From positions 16,712,520-16,776,519 of the forward strand of contig NC_080546.1 in assembly GCF_028640845.1 (NCBI RefSeq): a DNA stretch of 64,000 bases, given 5' to 3'. Position 1 is the stretch's first letter; each line of letters starts with the position of its first letter. Positions 49,670 to 60,732 of the stretch are shown here, piece by piece. This DNA comes from Ahaetulla prasina. Its lineage: Eukaryota; Chordata; Lepidosauria; Squamata; Colubridae. The notes under the pieces are model-generated. The model ran no database searches and was not told the origin of the DNA. It was given only the letters and a program-made list of their open reading frames with translations. A program made the translations under genes and the position numbers.

Positions 49670-50855
49670 GATTCTTGGGGGAACCTTAACATGTTTATTT
49701 AATTTTTTTTAAAAAAATATTTTTTCCTGCTTCAGGGCTAACAATAGTAACAGAGGATGTTTATGTAAACAAGGAAAGTTTATGCTTTTCTCCTTCCGCG
49801 GCAGAATAGATTTAGATAAAATGAATATGTTGAAATATCTAGCCATAAACCTGCTTACATTACAACTAGTTTGACTGTAAATTCAGAAAGTATTTCAGAA
49901 GACTTTCTGTATATCGTATGAAACCAGGCTTCGCTCAAGCCTACACAAGGGTAAAGTGTAAGGGTACGCCTTCTGATCTTGTATCTTCTTCAAACATGTT
50001 CAGCTGTAACTTTCATAAAACTGCTGGGAATTGTTGTGTCACATCCAACTTATTTGGAGAGTGCAGGACTTTGAAGCTATTTGTCCTGATCCAAAATGAC
50101 TTTGTTATTAGACTTCAGTCTTCTCGGTCTGAGTTCACTCTATAGGCTGGATTCTTTTTATTATATAAACCAGGTCAATGTGGGTCACGTATCCTTGCTT
50201 ATGTTTTGCCTGAGAGCCACAACAGACAGCCTATTATAAAGTGTTTGTGTGTGTGTATGTGTAGAACTTACTGTTTCAGACAGTGGTCAGCCAAATCATA
50301 ATGATATGGGGGAGTCACAGATTGTTCTGAAGAAGTTCAGAATGTTCTATTCCTGTCCTGGAGTGGTATGTTTTACATATATTTAAAAGTTTCCCTGTTT
50401 GTTTTCTTGGATTTAACTAACGATTTGTAGCCGCCAACCAGAAGATTTGCAAATTTGAATTATCCCCCCCAAAAAATGGGGGGGTGGGTGGAGAATAACC
50501 AGGACATGCAAATACACATGCATTCAATAAAACAGTTTTATTGCATCCTGTGAGAGATCGCCCTAGTTGGCCTTTGAGAATGCTAAAATTCAGGGCATTA
50601 GGTTTTGTTCCTAGCTGACATTTGTGTTCAACTAGTCACAAATGTGGAACAGATACTAATAATTGCAGAAATTCTGCTGGCTGTGTCAGTTTAAAGGAAG
50701 AATATGCAAACAAGATATCTTCCTAGCAAGTTTTAGTCGTAGCCTTGGCCCAGAGGATTTTTTTAAAATGGGGAATAAAATGTTAGGTGGGCTAAAAGGG
50801 TGACACAAACATTGGTATAAAACATTGGTATTTTGAGCAGTCTTTTCACCTATAA
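49670..50855. other. Intronic stretch without recognised features
   Basis: Holds a C6A6 run and a G-run near 50465-50490; otherwise nothing recognised. Confidence 0.4.
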
Positions 50856-50945
50856 CAGGGGTCTCCAACCTTGGCAGCAAAGCTGACGGGAATTCTGGGA
50901 GTTGAAGTCCACCCGGCTTAAAGTTGCCAAGGTTGGGGACCCCTG
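50856..50945. mobile_element. Small palindromic hAT-like MITE, TSD ACCTATAA/G
   Basis: 90 bp. Starts CAGGGGTCTCCAACCTTGGC and ends GCCAAGGTTGGGGACCCCTG. Flanks ACCTATAA and ACCTATAG. Confidence 0.88.
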
Positions 50946-52001
50946 ACCTATAGGCACAGCACTGAAAAGCAAATTCTAGGACTGAAGTCTTTTTCTTGGT
51001 TGCCTCTTTCCAATATTACAAGTTCTTCTGCTAACAACAGCACAGGAGTGAAATAAATATACAGTTGGCAGCTTTAGCTCTAAATCTTCTGTATTTAGCA
51101 ATCAAGCACATCTACTACCCTACGCATTTAAAAAATTTAAAAATCCACATGAAAGCCATCCAACTTCCCTTTGAAAAAGATGATGTTTCTCAATCTCTAC
51201 TGGAAATGGATTTCTTACAAAAACTAGGTACCACAACAACCACCATTTTCTAAAACTGACACATTGGAAGATAATTATGGCTCTGGGATGTCATCTTTTT
51301 CTTCCAATGTAAAAGTGGCAGTTAATAGCCAAGTTAAGACAATTATCGGAACGAATGTAGATTTGAAATCCAACTGTTACAAAGTATTTTCCAAGGTAAT
51401 CAAAATTAAAATTGGAATTTCATTTTTTAAAAATCACAGACTGATCACTCTGCCAACTTGCTCCCTGACCTGCAATGGCCTTTCGATGTGCTGAGGAACT
51501 TAAGAAAATACCTGACCATTATAAGACATTTTCTTATCTCGCACAATTTCTTCAACCTAAGTCTTCTTCAATCTGATGCCCTTCAGACTGGCTTATATTA
51601 TTTTATAATTCTAATTGGATGCACTTAACTCCAAAATGCCTAAAACCATTTTGATGCACTTATGAAAAAAAAGATTATTATTATTAATAATTTGCAGAGC
51701 AATTGTCTTGGCTGATATATATTGCTTGCTTGCTGATCCAGAGAGGAAGGTGACTCTTGTTCTCATTTTACCATGTACAAATTGAGGATGAGAGAGCGAG
51801 CAACTGAGCTAAAGGCCATCCAGAGGATTTATTGCTGACTTGTAGTTTAGCAGATAAATGCTGAGGTTCCCTTGTAGCAGACTGACCATGTACACAATTA
51901 AAATCTGTGCACCCTGTGATATAGTTTAAGAACAAGTGTTGATACTAGGCATTCTGCATGCAAATTCTCCCACTGGAAAACCAGAAAATGTACCTTTAGA
52001 G

Positions 52002-52139
52002 TAGAGGTGGGGAACTATGGCCCCTTTACGACTTGTGGACTTTTAATTCCCAGAATTCCTAAGCCAACATGTCTGGCTCAGGAATTCTAGAAGTTGAAGT
52101 CCACAAATTGTAAAAGGGCCCCGTAGTTCCCCACCCTTG
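52002..52139. mobile_element. Palindromic hAT-like MITE, perfect TSD CTTTAGAG
   Basis: Starts TAGAGGTGGGGAACTATGG and ends TAGTTCCCCACCCTTG, with long inverted arms. Perfect duplications CTTTAGAG lie at 51994-52001 and 52140-52147. Confidence 0.87.
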
Positions 52140-52582
52140 CTTTAGAGGTTTGTTTTAAATCCTGATTTGGAAACTGAAAAGATGGCGGAGTGTAGTTTCC
52201 TTTTTAAAATGAATAGACGAAACTGAAGACATATTTAACCATATGTACAAAAGCAAGAGAATTGTGGTGACAATGGAAACTTCTGCAGATGAACGCATAG
52301 GATGGGGTTGGTGGACACAAATGCCTCCTCAAAGCAGAATGAGGAAGAAAGTTTGGCCTCAGAACATATCTGGAGCAGGGCTTTTGTTTTTGAAAATGCA
52401 GCAGCATATAAATTAAAAATGTTTAAGGAAGGAACCAAGAGAGCACATTTTCTCCTTCCATCTAGTATTCTCCAGTTTCCATGAAAATGTTTTTTCTATC
52501 TGCAGTTGGCTTCAGGTTGGATCATAAAGTGTACTGTGTAGTCTGACAGTTTTGTTTCATTATATATTGCTAATAGTATGGA

Positions 52583-52700
52583 CAAGTGTTCCTCCTCTTA
52601 CAACCGCAACTGGGACCAGAATTTCCATTGCTAAACTAGGCAGACGTTAAGTGACTCGTGCCTGATTTTATGACAACACGAGTTTTAATTGTTTACGCCT
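52583..52700 (+). mobile_element. Partial AGGTAGTCCTC-family repeat, copy 5
   Basis: cttacaaccgcaactgggac and agaatttccattgctaaact match the first third of the other copies; the rest is missing. Confidence 0.5.
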
Positions 52701-53789
52701 ATGAACGGTGTGGCCTGCCTTCTCCTTCCAGAGAGACTTCTCTCTCAATGTAGAAATCGGAGTCCACCATGTTGGAAGAAAAAAATATGCTATGTTTACA
52801 TTTAGCCTAGTGGCCAGAAGAAGGTCTTGTGAAACTTAGAAATTTTGTGTGCACTTCACGGTGTTTCGTAATAGCCATCCTTTTGCCTGTTTCATGTACC
52901 TAACAGGCATGAAAAAAAAAAAGCTCCTTTTCTTTATTGACTGGTTCGGCAAGTTAATAAAAAAGGAGAAAATGAATACATTGACTAGGAATAAAATCTT
53001 TCAGGATTGGGTCATAAAAATCATATAAGCAATATCTTGAACCGGTTTCCTTTCCAAGCCTCACATTTCGGTCTGTGGTAAAACGAAAGTGTTTTCAACC
53101 CCAGGAGGTGTTACTGCTTTATGGGTGTTGTAAATAGACCAGTGTGTCTGCTGTACTCAATGAAGAGCAAAAGGAAAGACTTGCTGTTTGTTCAAGAGCA
53201 CTTTGTAATACAGTGAGAATTTGTGGGAGGTATAGTTGACACCTTGAAATGTTAGCCGGATAGCCATTGGTTTGAATCTTGCCATTAGATGAGAACTCAC
53301 CCACTGCTGAGTGCTGTTAAGCAAGGATCTCTAGTCTAGACAGAGATTCGGATTAATGTTAAACAGTAATAAGTGGTTTCTTGATTTTCTTTATCTGATT
53401 TAGGGGAAAAAAAACATCCACTTTAATTCAGGGCTCAGATAATGAGGAAAAATTAGAAGAAGCCATAATTAATACACACCCATTTCTGTCTGAGCAAAAC
53501 CATATCTTCACTGGTATAAAAAAACCATAGCAGAGAGGAAACCTCCTGAAAATATTATTTCTGATTGTTAAATTGACATGCAAAGGACAGGAATCCATCC
53601 TTCAAGCCAAGTCTTCTTTCCTTTTTTTTTAATGGTTCCTGGCTATTTGCAGTTATGATGTTTGGAAATTAGAGACTATATCAAATCAACTATGCCATTC
53701 TTCTTTATGACCTTTCCTAACAAAAAATGAAAACTCTGAGGAAGCATGCATCTCACTTAAGGGGAGGTAAGGGATTGTAAAATAGATCT
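52701..53789. other. Intronic stretch without recognised features
   Basis: No gene or repeat recognised. Confidence 0.4.
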
Positions 53790-54440
53790 TGGGTGAATAT
53801 GTTCCTCATGTAGCTTTACTAGGCTTGGCGTTCCTTGCAAGCGTCAAATATAATACGATAAAAAGCAGGAAGCAGAAATTGGTCCTGGCAAAACCTCTTT
53901 TACTTTCATTCACAGTCAGCAACGTTTGTCCAAACAGTTTTTCAAAGGAATATTTCTCAACACACTTTATCTCGTTTGGCAAGCTGCCACGTAACTTGTT
54001 CCCAAAGGCAGAGTAAGGATAAACTTGACACAGAATCTAAGTCACGAACAGAACTTTCCACTCTTGAAACTACCGAACGAACGAATTGTTTCCTGCAAAA
54101 GCTCCCTCCCCGTTCGCTCCTTTTTTGTTTCCTATGGGAGGGGCCAATCATCTCCAAGGTGTGGCTTTACTCCCAAGTTGACCCTGCTTTCTGAGTTGTT
54201 CTTGTCTTCTGGCAGCTCTGCATATGCACACACTGGGAATGGCCTCCAGCCGTTCCTCTGCCTCGCTGCTGTCTATCTCCCTCTCTGCCTCCGACGCAGA
54301 GCCCTCGTCCGAGTTTTCCCCACCTCCAGAACTGGCCCATGTTGCTCCCCAACCTCCTCAGTGTCTGACTCTGCTGCCAGCTCCGCTAACCACCGGTGGA
54401 CCACAGCAAACAGTGCGATCCTCCTCAAGTTACTTACAAT
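53790..54440. mobile_element. Possible retroelement LTR fragment, GC-richer
   Basis: A GC-richer block with cctctgcctcgctgctgtct and gacgcagagccctcgtccga near its right half differs from the AT-rich surroundings and resembles squamate LTR sequence in composition. Its open frames (Ser/Pro-rich) show no protein family. Ends and duplications are not resolved. Confidence 0.3.
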
Positions 54441-54613
54441 CTGCTGGGAAGTCTTAGTCTACTGTAAAATTTGTGAATCAGTCCTACTACTTAACTTTGG
54501 TTTAAGCTGCGGGAAAACATGTGCATTGATAACCAATGAAGCAGAACATTTGTAGTTCGGAGTTGAAATGAGGGGTGCTTGGTGCTCTCTGAGCTTGGTT
54601 GTTTTCTTGCAGA

Positions 54614-54644
54614 TTTCATTACCCAAACTAAGTAACATCATCAG
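54614..54644 (-). ncRNA. Hammerhead-like core, left arm
   Basis: Minus strand: CTGATGA, T, stem GTTACT/GGTAAT, then GAAA. One base change weakens stem II compared with the right arm. Confidence 0.5.
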
Positions 54645-54668
54645 AGCTAGTGATGCTAGTGACGAGCA

Positions 54669-54699
54669 CTGATGATGTTACCTAGTTTGGGTAATGAAA
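54669..54699 (+). ncRNA. Hammerhead-like core, right arm
   Basis: Plus strand: CTGATGA, T, stem GTTACC/GGTAAT (one G-T pair) around TAGTTTG-type loop, then GAAA. It has an exact CUGAUGA and GAAA box. Confidence 0.55.
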
Positions 54700-54770
54700 T
54701 GTCTGCAAGAAAACAACCAAGCTCAGAGAGCACCAAGCACCCCTCATTTCAATCCGGACAAATGTTCTCC

Positions 54771-56235
54771 TTTATTGAATGGATTCTGTTACAGAAGGAC
54801 CTTCATGTACATTGATAGCTGCTAAAAGATGAATAGATTGTACAATTACTAAAAAATTACCAAGAAGGCAAAACAGTGTATCCCATTTGACTTTGGGTTG
54901 AAAAATAAAAAAAAGACTGGTCACTGGGGAGAACTTTCCTAGAATGGCTGACCTGGTGTGAAGACATGGAATGCTTTCATTAATATTTTTTTTTATAAAT
55001 AAAGTCACAGAACGATAAGAAAACAGAAAGTTAACGTTAATCTAATATTTGAATTATCAAGAAGAGGGAGGACTGAGGAAACAGCGTGCAAAAATGAGTA
55101 AGGATGAAGATAGGAAGAATGTAAGGATGAAGGGTGCAGAGTTTGTGTGTTGGGTTGGGGCTGAGGGGGCTACACAGTCCAGCAAATTAAGGGTTGTGTT
55201 GTAGTTGCTGTAGTTGAATTGTGGAGGCAATGAGAGAGATCAGGTCCCCAGAAGATGTGGGAGGACTCCTCTAAATGTTCATATTGACTCACAAATTTCT
55301 CACCAAAATTTTGGTTTTAGATTTCTCGTTATTGTTAGATTACTCTGGTACTTTATACAGTGCTTAATTATGAATGTTATTTCTTAAAGATTTCCCTCAA
55401 ACCCCCCCCCCCCTAATTTTAAGCAGTTGTCTTAAGCACTTGCCTTCTGTTTGAAGACGCTTGGCTCTAGTTCACCGTTGGAAGCTAAAACATGTTGGAA
55501 TAATATGCTGGAATCATGCCGAGACTTGCCTTATTCTCAGTACTATTACTTCCCTCTGAAGGCTGGAGCATTTAAGCATGTGTGTAATGGACGGAGGTGA
55601 ATTTCTGAGCATTCAGAGCAGTGATGGGGTGTGGCATCAGTCTTGAAAGAAACAGGGGGAAAAAATCTGCTTTAGCTACAGTTGAAGCGGGATTATTCTT
55701 TGGAGAATAGCCTCTAATGGCAGTTACTAGACCTATTTCTCAAGAGAGCAGCTTCCTGTGGTGAATATATTGTGTGCTTTCCAGGCAGTGGCAAAAATAG
55801 TTCACGACAGTGATGGCATGGTGTGAGAAATTCCTTCTGAAGCTCAGGTTTGACTTGCGGATGAAATAACTCACCTCCATGCAGGAATTCCTATTAGTTG
55901 TGGGTTAAGGTAACTACCACAACTTCAGCCAGTTAAATAGCACAATCACTTGTTGCTCACTGTTGGGCTTAGCTATATCATCTGTAGTCTTTATGCAGGT
56001 TTTGCTGTCTAGTTTAACTAAAGACCGGGGAGGAAAAAAACCCCTCCTTTTAACCCAAAAAGTAGGGAGAGAAAATTCTGTCTTTAAACAGAACTTTTCA
56101 TGCCAACATTCACCACTCCTGTTTTCTCTTGCAATAGATACTGTAAATCAAATCTTCGTATTGTGATTTATTTTTTTGTACATGAATGTACTCCTAATTC
56201 ATGTATTTAAAATTCCTCTCTTTTATGTTTTTCAG
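54771..56235. other. AFF1 intron end, no repeat recognised
   Basis: Contains a nine-C run near 55401. The last bases form a TTTTTCAG acceptor. Confidence 0.5.
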
Positions 56236-56280
56236 CAGTCTTACTCCAATGAAGCCCATTGTGTTGAAGAAATTTTGAAG
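56236..56280 (+). CDS. AFF1: AFF1 45-nt exon, start of ELL-binding segment
   Basis: Fifteen codons, QSYSNEAHCVEEILK, phase 0 at both ends, with donor AAG|GTGAGT. The matching human AFF1 segment, YSNEVHCVEEILK, precedes EMTHSW of the next exon. In AFF4 the equivalent segment is part of the region that binds ELL2 in the super elongation complex. The acceptor reads TTCAGCAG, a NAGNAG site: use of the second AG (exon from 56239) would drop the first Gln without shifting the frame. The known protein keeps the Gln, so I chose 56236. Confidence 0.95.
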
Positions 56281-57292
56281 GTGAGTATATTCACATTAAG
56301 AGGAAAAAGATGCCATAAAGGAAGCAGTACTAATTTCATGTTGTTGTTTTTTAACTACAGGGTCATCATTATATTCTTCACCAAAAATGTAGGGTTCCAC
56401 CCCCCCAAATAATGCTGTTCATGTTTCTTTGCTACAGAACTTAATCAGTAGGTTTCAAGCAGAATACCATCTTGAATGTTTAAATAATTTCTGGTTTCAG
56501 GCCAAAAAAAAAAAAAAAAAAGAAGGACTACAAATAACACATTGTCTGTTTTTATCCAAGTGGATGAGCTATCATTCTCTGAGATTTTGGCTTATTGGTT
56601 ACAAAAAAAGCATTCTTGTGTCCTGCTGGGCTCCTCTCTTAGCACAGATGACCAATAACTTCCTATCCAAGCTTAAACTTATAAGGGAATCCAATTTGTG
56701 GTTTGTTTTATCTTTAATAAAGCAGGAATCCCAAAGACAATTTGGCTTCCAACTTTGGCTTTTTGGAAGAAACACAAGCTGGGAATCCAAAAAATACTGA
56801 TTTTTATTTTGATTGGGTTTCCTTTTTTTAAAAAAAAAACTTTTGATTGAAGAGTTTTTCAATACTAAAAGATAGTACAAACTAAATTCAGAAAAAAGAA
56901 GAAAAGGAGGGGTAGAATTTGGATTGCGTTCCCTATGCATATTGTGATATTCCTTCTCTTTCTTTTAATGATGCTCCACACATTGCCACTATTTATCACA
57001 TTCAAAACTGTAGAAAAGAATAGAAGATAAAGGAATATGACAGGAGAAGAGAAGGACGGCATGCATTCCTCTAAATGCAGAGTGTTCTAATATTAAGGAA
57101 TAAACGTCCGACTGTTTTGATGATAGTTTCAAAGATCCCTTCCAACTCTAGGTTTCAAAAGCCTAGAAAAATAATGTTTCAGTTACATCCCCATATTACT
57201 GTTGGAAGATTTTCTTATTCTTTTTGCAGCTGAGGAAGTAATAAAGTTAGGAATTAAGAGCTGATTATTGTTCTTCTCAATTTCTTCTCCAG

Positions 57293-57379
57293 GAAATGAC
57301 CCATTCATGGCCACCTCCTTTGACAGCCATCCATACTCCTAGCACAGCTGAACCTTCAAAGTTTCCATTTCCCGTAAAG
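57293..57379 (+). CDS. AFF1: AFF1 87-nt exon, ELL-binding segment
   Basis: Twenty-nine codons beginning [20 protein letters not shown] and ending KFPFPVK, phase 0 on both sides, acceptor TTCTCCAG, donor AAG|GTGAAG. The segment is nearly invariant in AFF1 (human has Thr in place of the Val in the last three residues) and in AFF4, where it contacts the ELL2 C-terminal domain. The STAEPSKF wording separates AFF1 from AFF4 (CKTEPSKF). Confidence 0.97.
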
Positions 57380-57959
57380 GTGAAGAAACAAAATCTTTTC
57401 ATTCCATCCATGTGAATTAATGTATGAAAATGCATGTCATTCAACTGCTTTTGGCATGTGTTGTTTCTAGCAGAGAGGAAAAGTTTGCAGGACAAAACAA
57501 ACAATCATAAAAAGATAGCTTCTTTCATGCAACTATTGCTTTGAACTAATCTCTGTGGACATGTAAATGTTTATGATTATGTTTTTGGTATCATTGTTTT
57601 GTTTAACATGTAGCTTAAAAGGTGAGTCATTTTATGTTCAGGAAAAAGTAGTTTTCCTAAAAGTCATGACATATACAGTTGCTCCATAGTAGAAAGTCAT
57701 TCAGAACTTCTCTTCCCTTAACTTCTAAATGCCCGAAGCCTTCTACAACCTGGGAATACACTCCACAAGAGTAGATGCAACTCCCAGAATTCCCCATTAT
57801 GGTCATACTTGCCTGATTATTTTAGGAGTTGTGTAGGGCATCCAGAACAAATTGGCTACACTAGATTTATTCATTGTGCCCAAAGACATATAATTCCTGA
57901 GTTACTTATTTGATGTCAATTGCATTGCACTCATGTCAGAAGCTGAGTTGAAAGAATTA

Positions 57960-58137
57960 CCCAGTGATATCACCATTGCCAGGAGGACACCCAGTTGCTG
58001 GCTCCTTTCATGTCCCCAACAGGAGCTGCAGTGAAGGACAGAAACTCACCCCATCCCAGAGCAGCACACGGGTCTTGAACGTGGGCTTACTAACCTCCAA
58101 TTTAGCATCCTAACCACATGAGCCATTGTGCTCCATT
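57960..58137 (-). mobile_element. tRNA-derived SINE, antisense
   Basis: On the minus strand an A-box-like TGGCTCATGTGG is followed by a B-box-like GTTCAAGACCC about 40 bases later. It sits in the intron after the 87-nt exon. Confidence 0.6.
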
Positions 58138-58895
58138 ATTTGATGTCAGTAATCTCACAACTGCTACTATTATTCTGCTCGTGCTTTTTAGCTATTTATT
58201 ACATCCTGGAATTGCTTAACAGAAGTTTGATTTTTGCCCTGTTTCTTTCACAAGAAAACATGTTTCTTCTAGTGCTTTTTGTTCCTACCCTGCTAGTTTT
58301 GTAAGCCATCATGAGAGGCGGTGGTATGTATCCGCATGTGTGAACAAAATAGAGTGCAAATTGTAGGAGATGACCAGGCTGAGCCCAAGGGTGGGGTGAA
58401 ACATGTCATCAGTCTGGAGTCCGCACACTCGCAAAAGAGACCTAAGTTCAGCCCCCTTTGAAGTCCATGATTCTTAATTGAAGCCTTGACTGTTATTAAT
58501 TCATATTCTTGGGTATAGGTTGCTTGAAATAAACTCGCCCTGCTTTCAGTACTCTATGCTGGCTCCTGGTTTCTTGTGCCTGACAAAAATAAATGAAACA
58601 AATGCATAATTTCCCTGTTTTCTTTTCTTTTCTTTTCCATTTAAAATGTTAACATTAGTACTATGGAAAGTACTATGCAGTATAATGATACTGTAATAAT
58701 ACAATGATGGCAATTATAAAGAAATAAATATTTATTATGATAATAAAGAAGGAGGAATGTAAATCATGCAGCTTTTTTCTTGCTAAACAGAAAAGAAAAG
58801 TGAGGCATTAGATTAGCTTAAGTTTGCTTATGTTTACTTTACCCCTAAAATTATTGGGTTGTATATAAAAATCCCCCCCCCTTTCTGCTTTCTAG

Positions 58896-58926
58896 GAAAC
58901 CCAGCAGTCTGGATCAGTAATTCAGA
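58896..58926 (+). CDS. AFF1: AFF1 31-nt exon (copy 1)
   Basis: Acceptor CTTTCTAG, then ETQQSGSVIQ and one base, A, before donor GTAAGT. Entry phase 0, exit phase 1. It aligns with human AFF1 DSQHVSSVTQ, the segment right after the KFPFP exon. The C-rich run before the acceptor gives a strong pyrimidine tract. An almost identical copy lies at 61010-61040. Because the exon is so short, its identity rests on position, phase and splice sites as well as on similarity. Confidence 0.85.
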
Positions 58927-59043
58927 GTAAGTATAAAGACCATAGCTTAAATTTATAAACTGCTGCATCCTGCTGTTATTTGTTCGTTTTGACAGATTAC
59001 ACAGAATTTATATTCATGTAACATGAAACGTGAACAAAAGTGA

Positions 59044-59110
59044 GTGGCTTCTCGGGCTTTTGGCTAGAGATTAAGTGAAGCAGTCTTTGGTTCCGATAAG
59101 TTTTAGGAGG
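59044..59110 (+). pseudogene. U2 snRNA-like fragment (copy 1)
   Basis: gcttctcgggcttttggcta, then gagattaagtg, resembles the 5' end of U2 snRNA (gcttctcggccttttggcta, then agatcaagtg). Similarity fades after about 60 bases. No snRNA promoter elements are recognisable, so this is a pseudogene or a U2-derived SINE head. Confidence 0.5.
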
Positions 59111-59449
59111 TGAGCCTATGGAAGTCATCTGATCAAAGTTTCTGCTCTGAGCATCCATTCCAGCATTTCTAACAGAAGACTGTTAAGACTCTGGTTTCTC
59201 ATTGTTCCTCCAAATTCTTTTTTTGTTAACTAATGATCTCTTAAAGAGTAATACATTTTACCCCTGCGTCCTGAAATGCCATCTCTTTTGTATCATTTTC
59301 TCCCTCCGTTCATCTCCATGCTACAAGATTCAGAAGACAGTCCCGGCTTTCTTGAAATTAAACTGTGAAACAGTTTCAGCATATGAGCAATACATTGTTT
59401 AGCTTCAGCTGAAGTTTCCATGTTGAGATTATTTGAAGGACCACTGTGA

Positions 59450-59530
59450 AAGAAAGAAAGGAAGGAAGGAAGAAAGGAAGAAAGGAAGGAAGGAAGGAAG
59501 GAAGAGAAAGAGAAGAAAGAGAAAGAGACA
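59450..59530. repeat. Purine microsatellite (GAAA/GGAA), copy 1
   Basis: Mixed GAAA and GGAA units ending in gaaagagaca. The matching tract at 61563-61645 has a different unit order, the clearest difference between the two copies. Confidence 0.95.
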
Positions 59531-59574
59531 TGCCACTCACCATCTGATAGGTGGCAATGCCTAGGATTTCTGGA

Positions 59575-59935
59575 TTTTGTTAGGCCTAGAGAAGATGAGC
59601 TTAAAGATGCTGAGCTTGTCAGCAGGAGAGCTGACAGCTTGGGTTTGAGACCTGAGGTCTGTGCAACAGGGTGAGCGCCCATTACTTGGCTCAGCTCCTG
59701 TCTACCCAGCAGTTCAAAAGCATGCAAATTGAGTAGATAAATAGGTACTACTTCAGTGGGAAGGTAACGTGCCTTTGACGTATAGCCATGCTGGCCACAT
59801 GACCATGCAAATTGTCTTCGGACAACAGTAGCTACTTTGGCTAAGAAACAGAGATGAGCATCCTGCCCTATAGTTGGACACAACTGACAGGGAAACCTGT
59901 ACCTTTGCAGAAGAATGCCTTGTTCCAACTCATTG
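59575..59935 (+). mobile_element. Sauria-type SINE (copy 1)
   Basis: gatgagcttaaagatgctga, then gacagcttgggtttgagacc at the head, gggaaggtaacgtgcctttg and ccatgctggccacatgacca in the body and ttggacacaactgacaggga then cctgtacctttgc at the end match the SINE at 35172-35527. Confidence 0.82.
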
Positions 59936-60371
59936 TTGAAGATATTTGGATTTGGTTTATAAAAAACCAAGATGGTGGTTCCCATCTTCTACTGCTTTTA
60001 GATGTCACAAAGCATATTTATTTATTTATTCATTATGTATGTGTTTGTTTGTTTATATTTCACACTTTTTAAACTGCCATCTTTCTCTGGGCGATGTACA
60101 ATTTAATCGATAAAAATTAAGCTTTAAAAAAAGAATAACATTTTTAAAAAAATGTATGTGCTAATGTGTCACAAGCACATTGCATAAGATGTGAAGAGAA
60201 AAGCATGAAGATACCTATGGAGATGAGGACAGTGATGAAATATTGAAATCTATTACTTCAGATTATTCTGACAATGGAAATTACTACTGCTATTAGAAAA
60301 CATCGTCCACCTATCTGCCTTTATAATATAGTCATTTTGTACGTCTCTTATGTGACAAACAGAGATGGTAT

Positions 60372-60460
60372 CAGCCGGTTCAGACCTGTTCAGGCCTTTT
60401 TAAGGGGGGGGGGAAGGTACCTTTGAGACTATTTGGCGGTATCGTTCTTTTTTTTTTTTA
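60372..60460. repeat. Truncated hAT-like MITE fragment (copy 1)
   Basis: gatggtatcagccggttcag, then acctgttcagg, resembles the start of the element at 24917. The right end and duplication are missing. Confidence 0.35.
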
Positions 60461-60680
60461 ACCTCCCAGGGAATAAAAATAAAAATGGAAACATTTTCAG
60501 ATCAGTAGTGTTGCCTAAGTCATATATATTGTGAATTAAAGATCCCCATCCTAAAGGTCATACAGAGAGAGAGAGAGAGAGAAAGGGGTGAAAAGACAAT
60601 AGAAATCAATGCAAAAGATCAGAAATGTTCATCACCCAAAATCTTCCTCCCCCCCCCCCTTCCCCCTTGGTGTCTTTCAG

Positions 60681-60732
60681 AGCAGTGTGATACGCCTTTG
60701 AAGACTTTGTCTGTCTCTCAGCAACGGACATC
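60681..60732 (+). CDS. AFF1: AFF1 52-nt exon (copy 1)
   Basis: Acceptor GTCTTTCAG; two bases complete a Lys codon, then QCDTPLKTLSVSQQRT and two bases, TC, before donor GTAAGT. Entry phase 1, exit phase 2. Human AFF1 reads KQYDTSSKTHSNSQQGTS here, so both order and split codons agree. A copy is at 62795-62846. The next AFF1 exon is not in the window. Confidence 0.88.

Larger units (their letters stand above)
54543..54770. mobile_element. Foldback pair of Penelope-like terminal units
   Basis: Two arms of about 100 bp (54543-54644 and 54669-54770) are near-perfect inverted copies around a 24-bp spacer. Each arm carries a hammerhead-like core followed by gcaagaaaacaaccaagctc and agagagcaccaagc. 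The unit family is the one at 33210-33320. Confidence 0.75.
22522..56235 (+). other. AFF1: 33.7-kb AFF1 intron packed with mobile elements
   Basis: Between the exons ending at 22521 and starting at 56236 I find no AFF1 exon and no other protein gene. It holds at least 25 recognisable repeat insertions, listed separately, and several hundred-base stretches without clear identity (for example 25098-27650, 38380-39100, 45546-47060, 54771-56235). In human AFF1 the introns after the large exon are where KMT2A::AFF1 leukaemia breakpoints cluster; whether that holds in this species is unknown. Confidence 0.85.

Noticed and set aside
54025..54555. 176-codon Ser/Pro-rich open frame
   Set aside because: It overlaps other frames in a GC-richer repeat-like block; no domain, no exon borders fitting AFF1.
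59293..59985. 230-codon minus-strand open frame, also at 61492-62100
   Set aside because: It is antisense through a SINE and a purine microsatellite; its repetition reflects only the tandem duplication.
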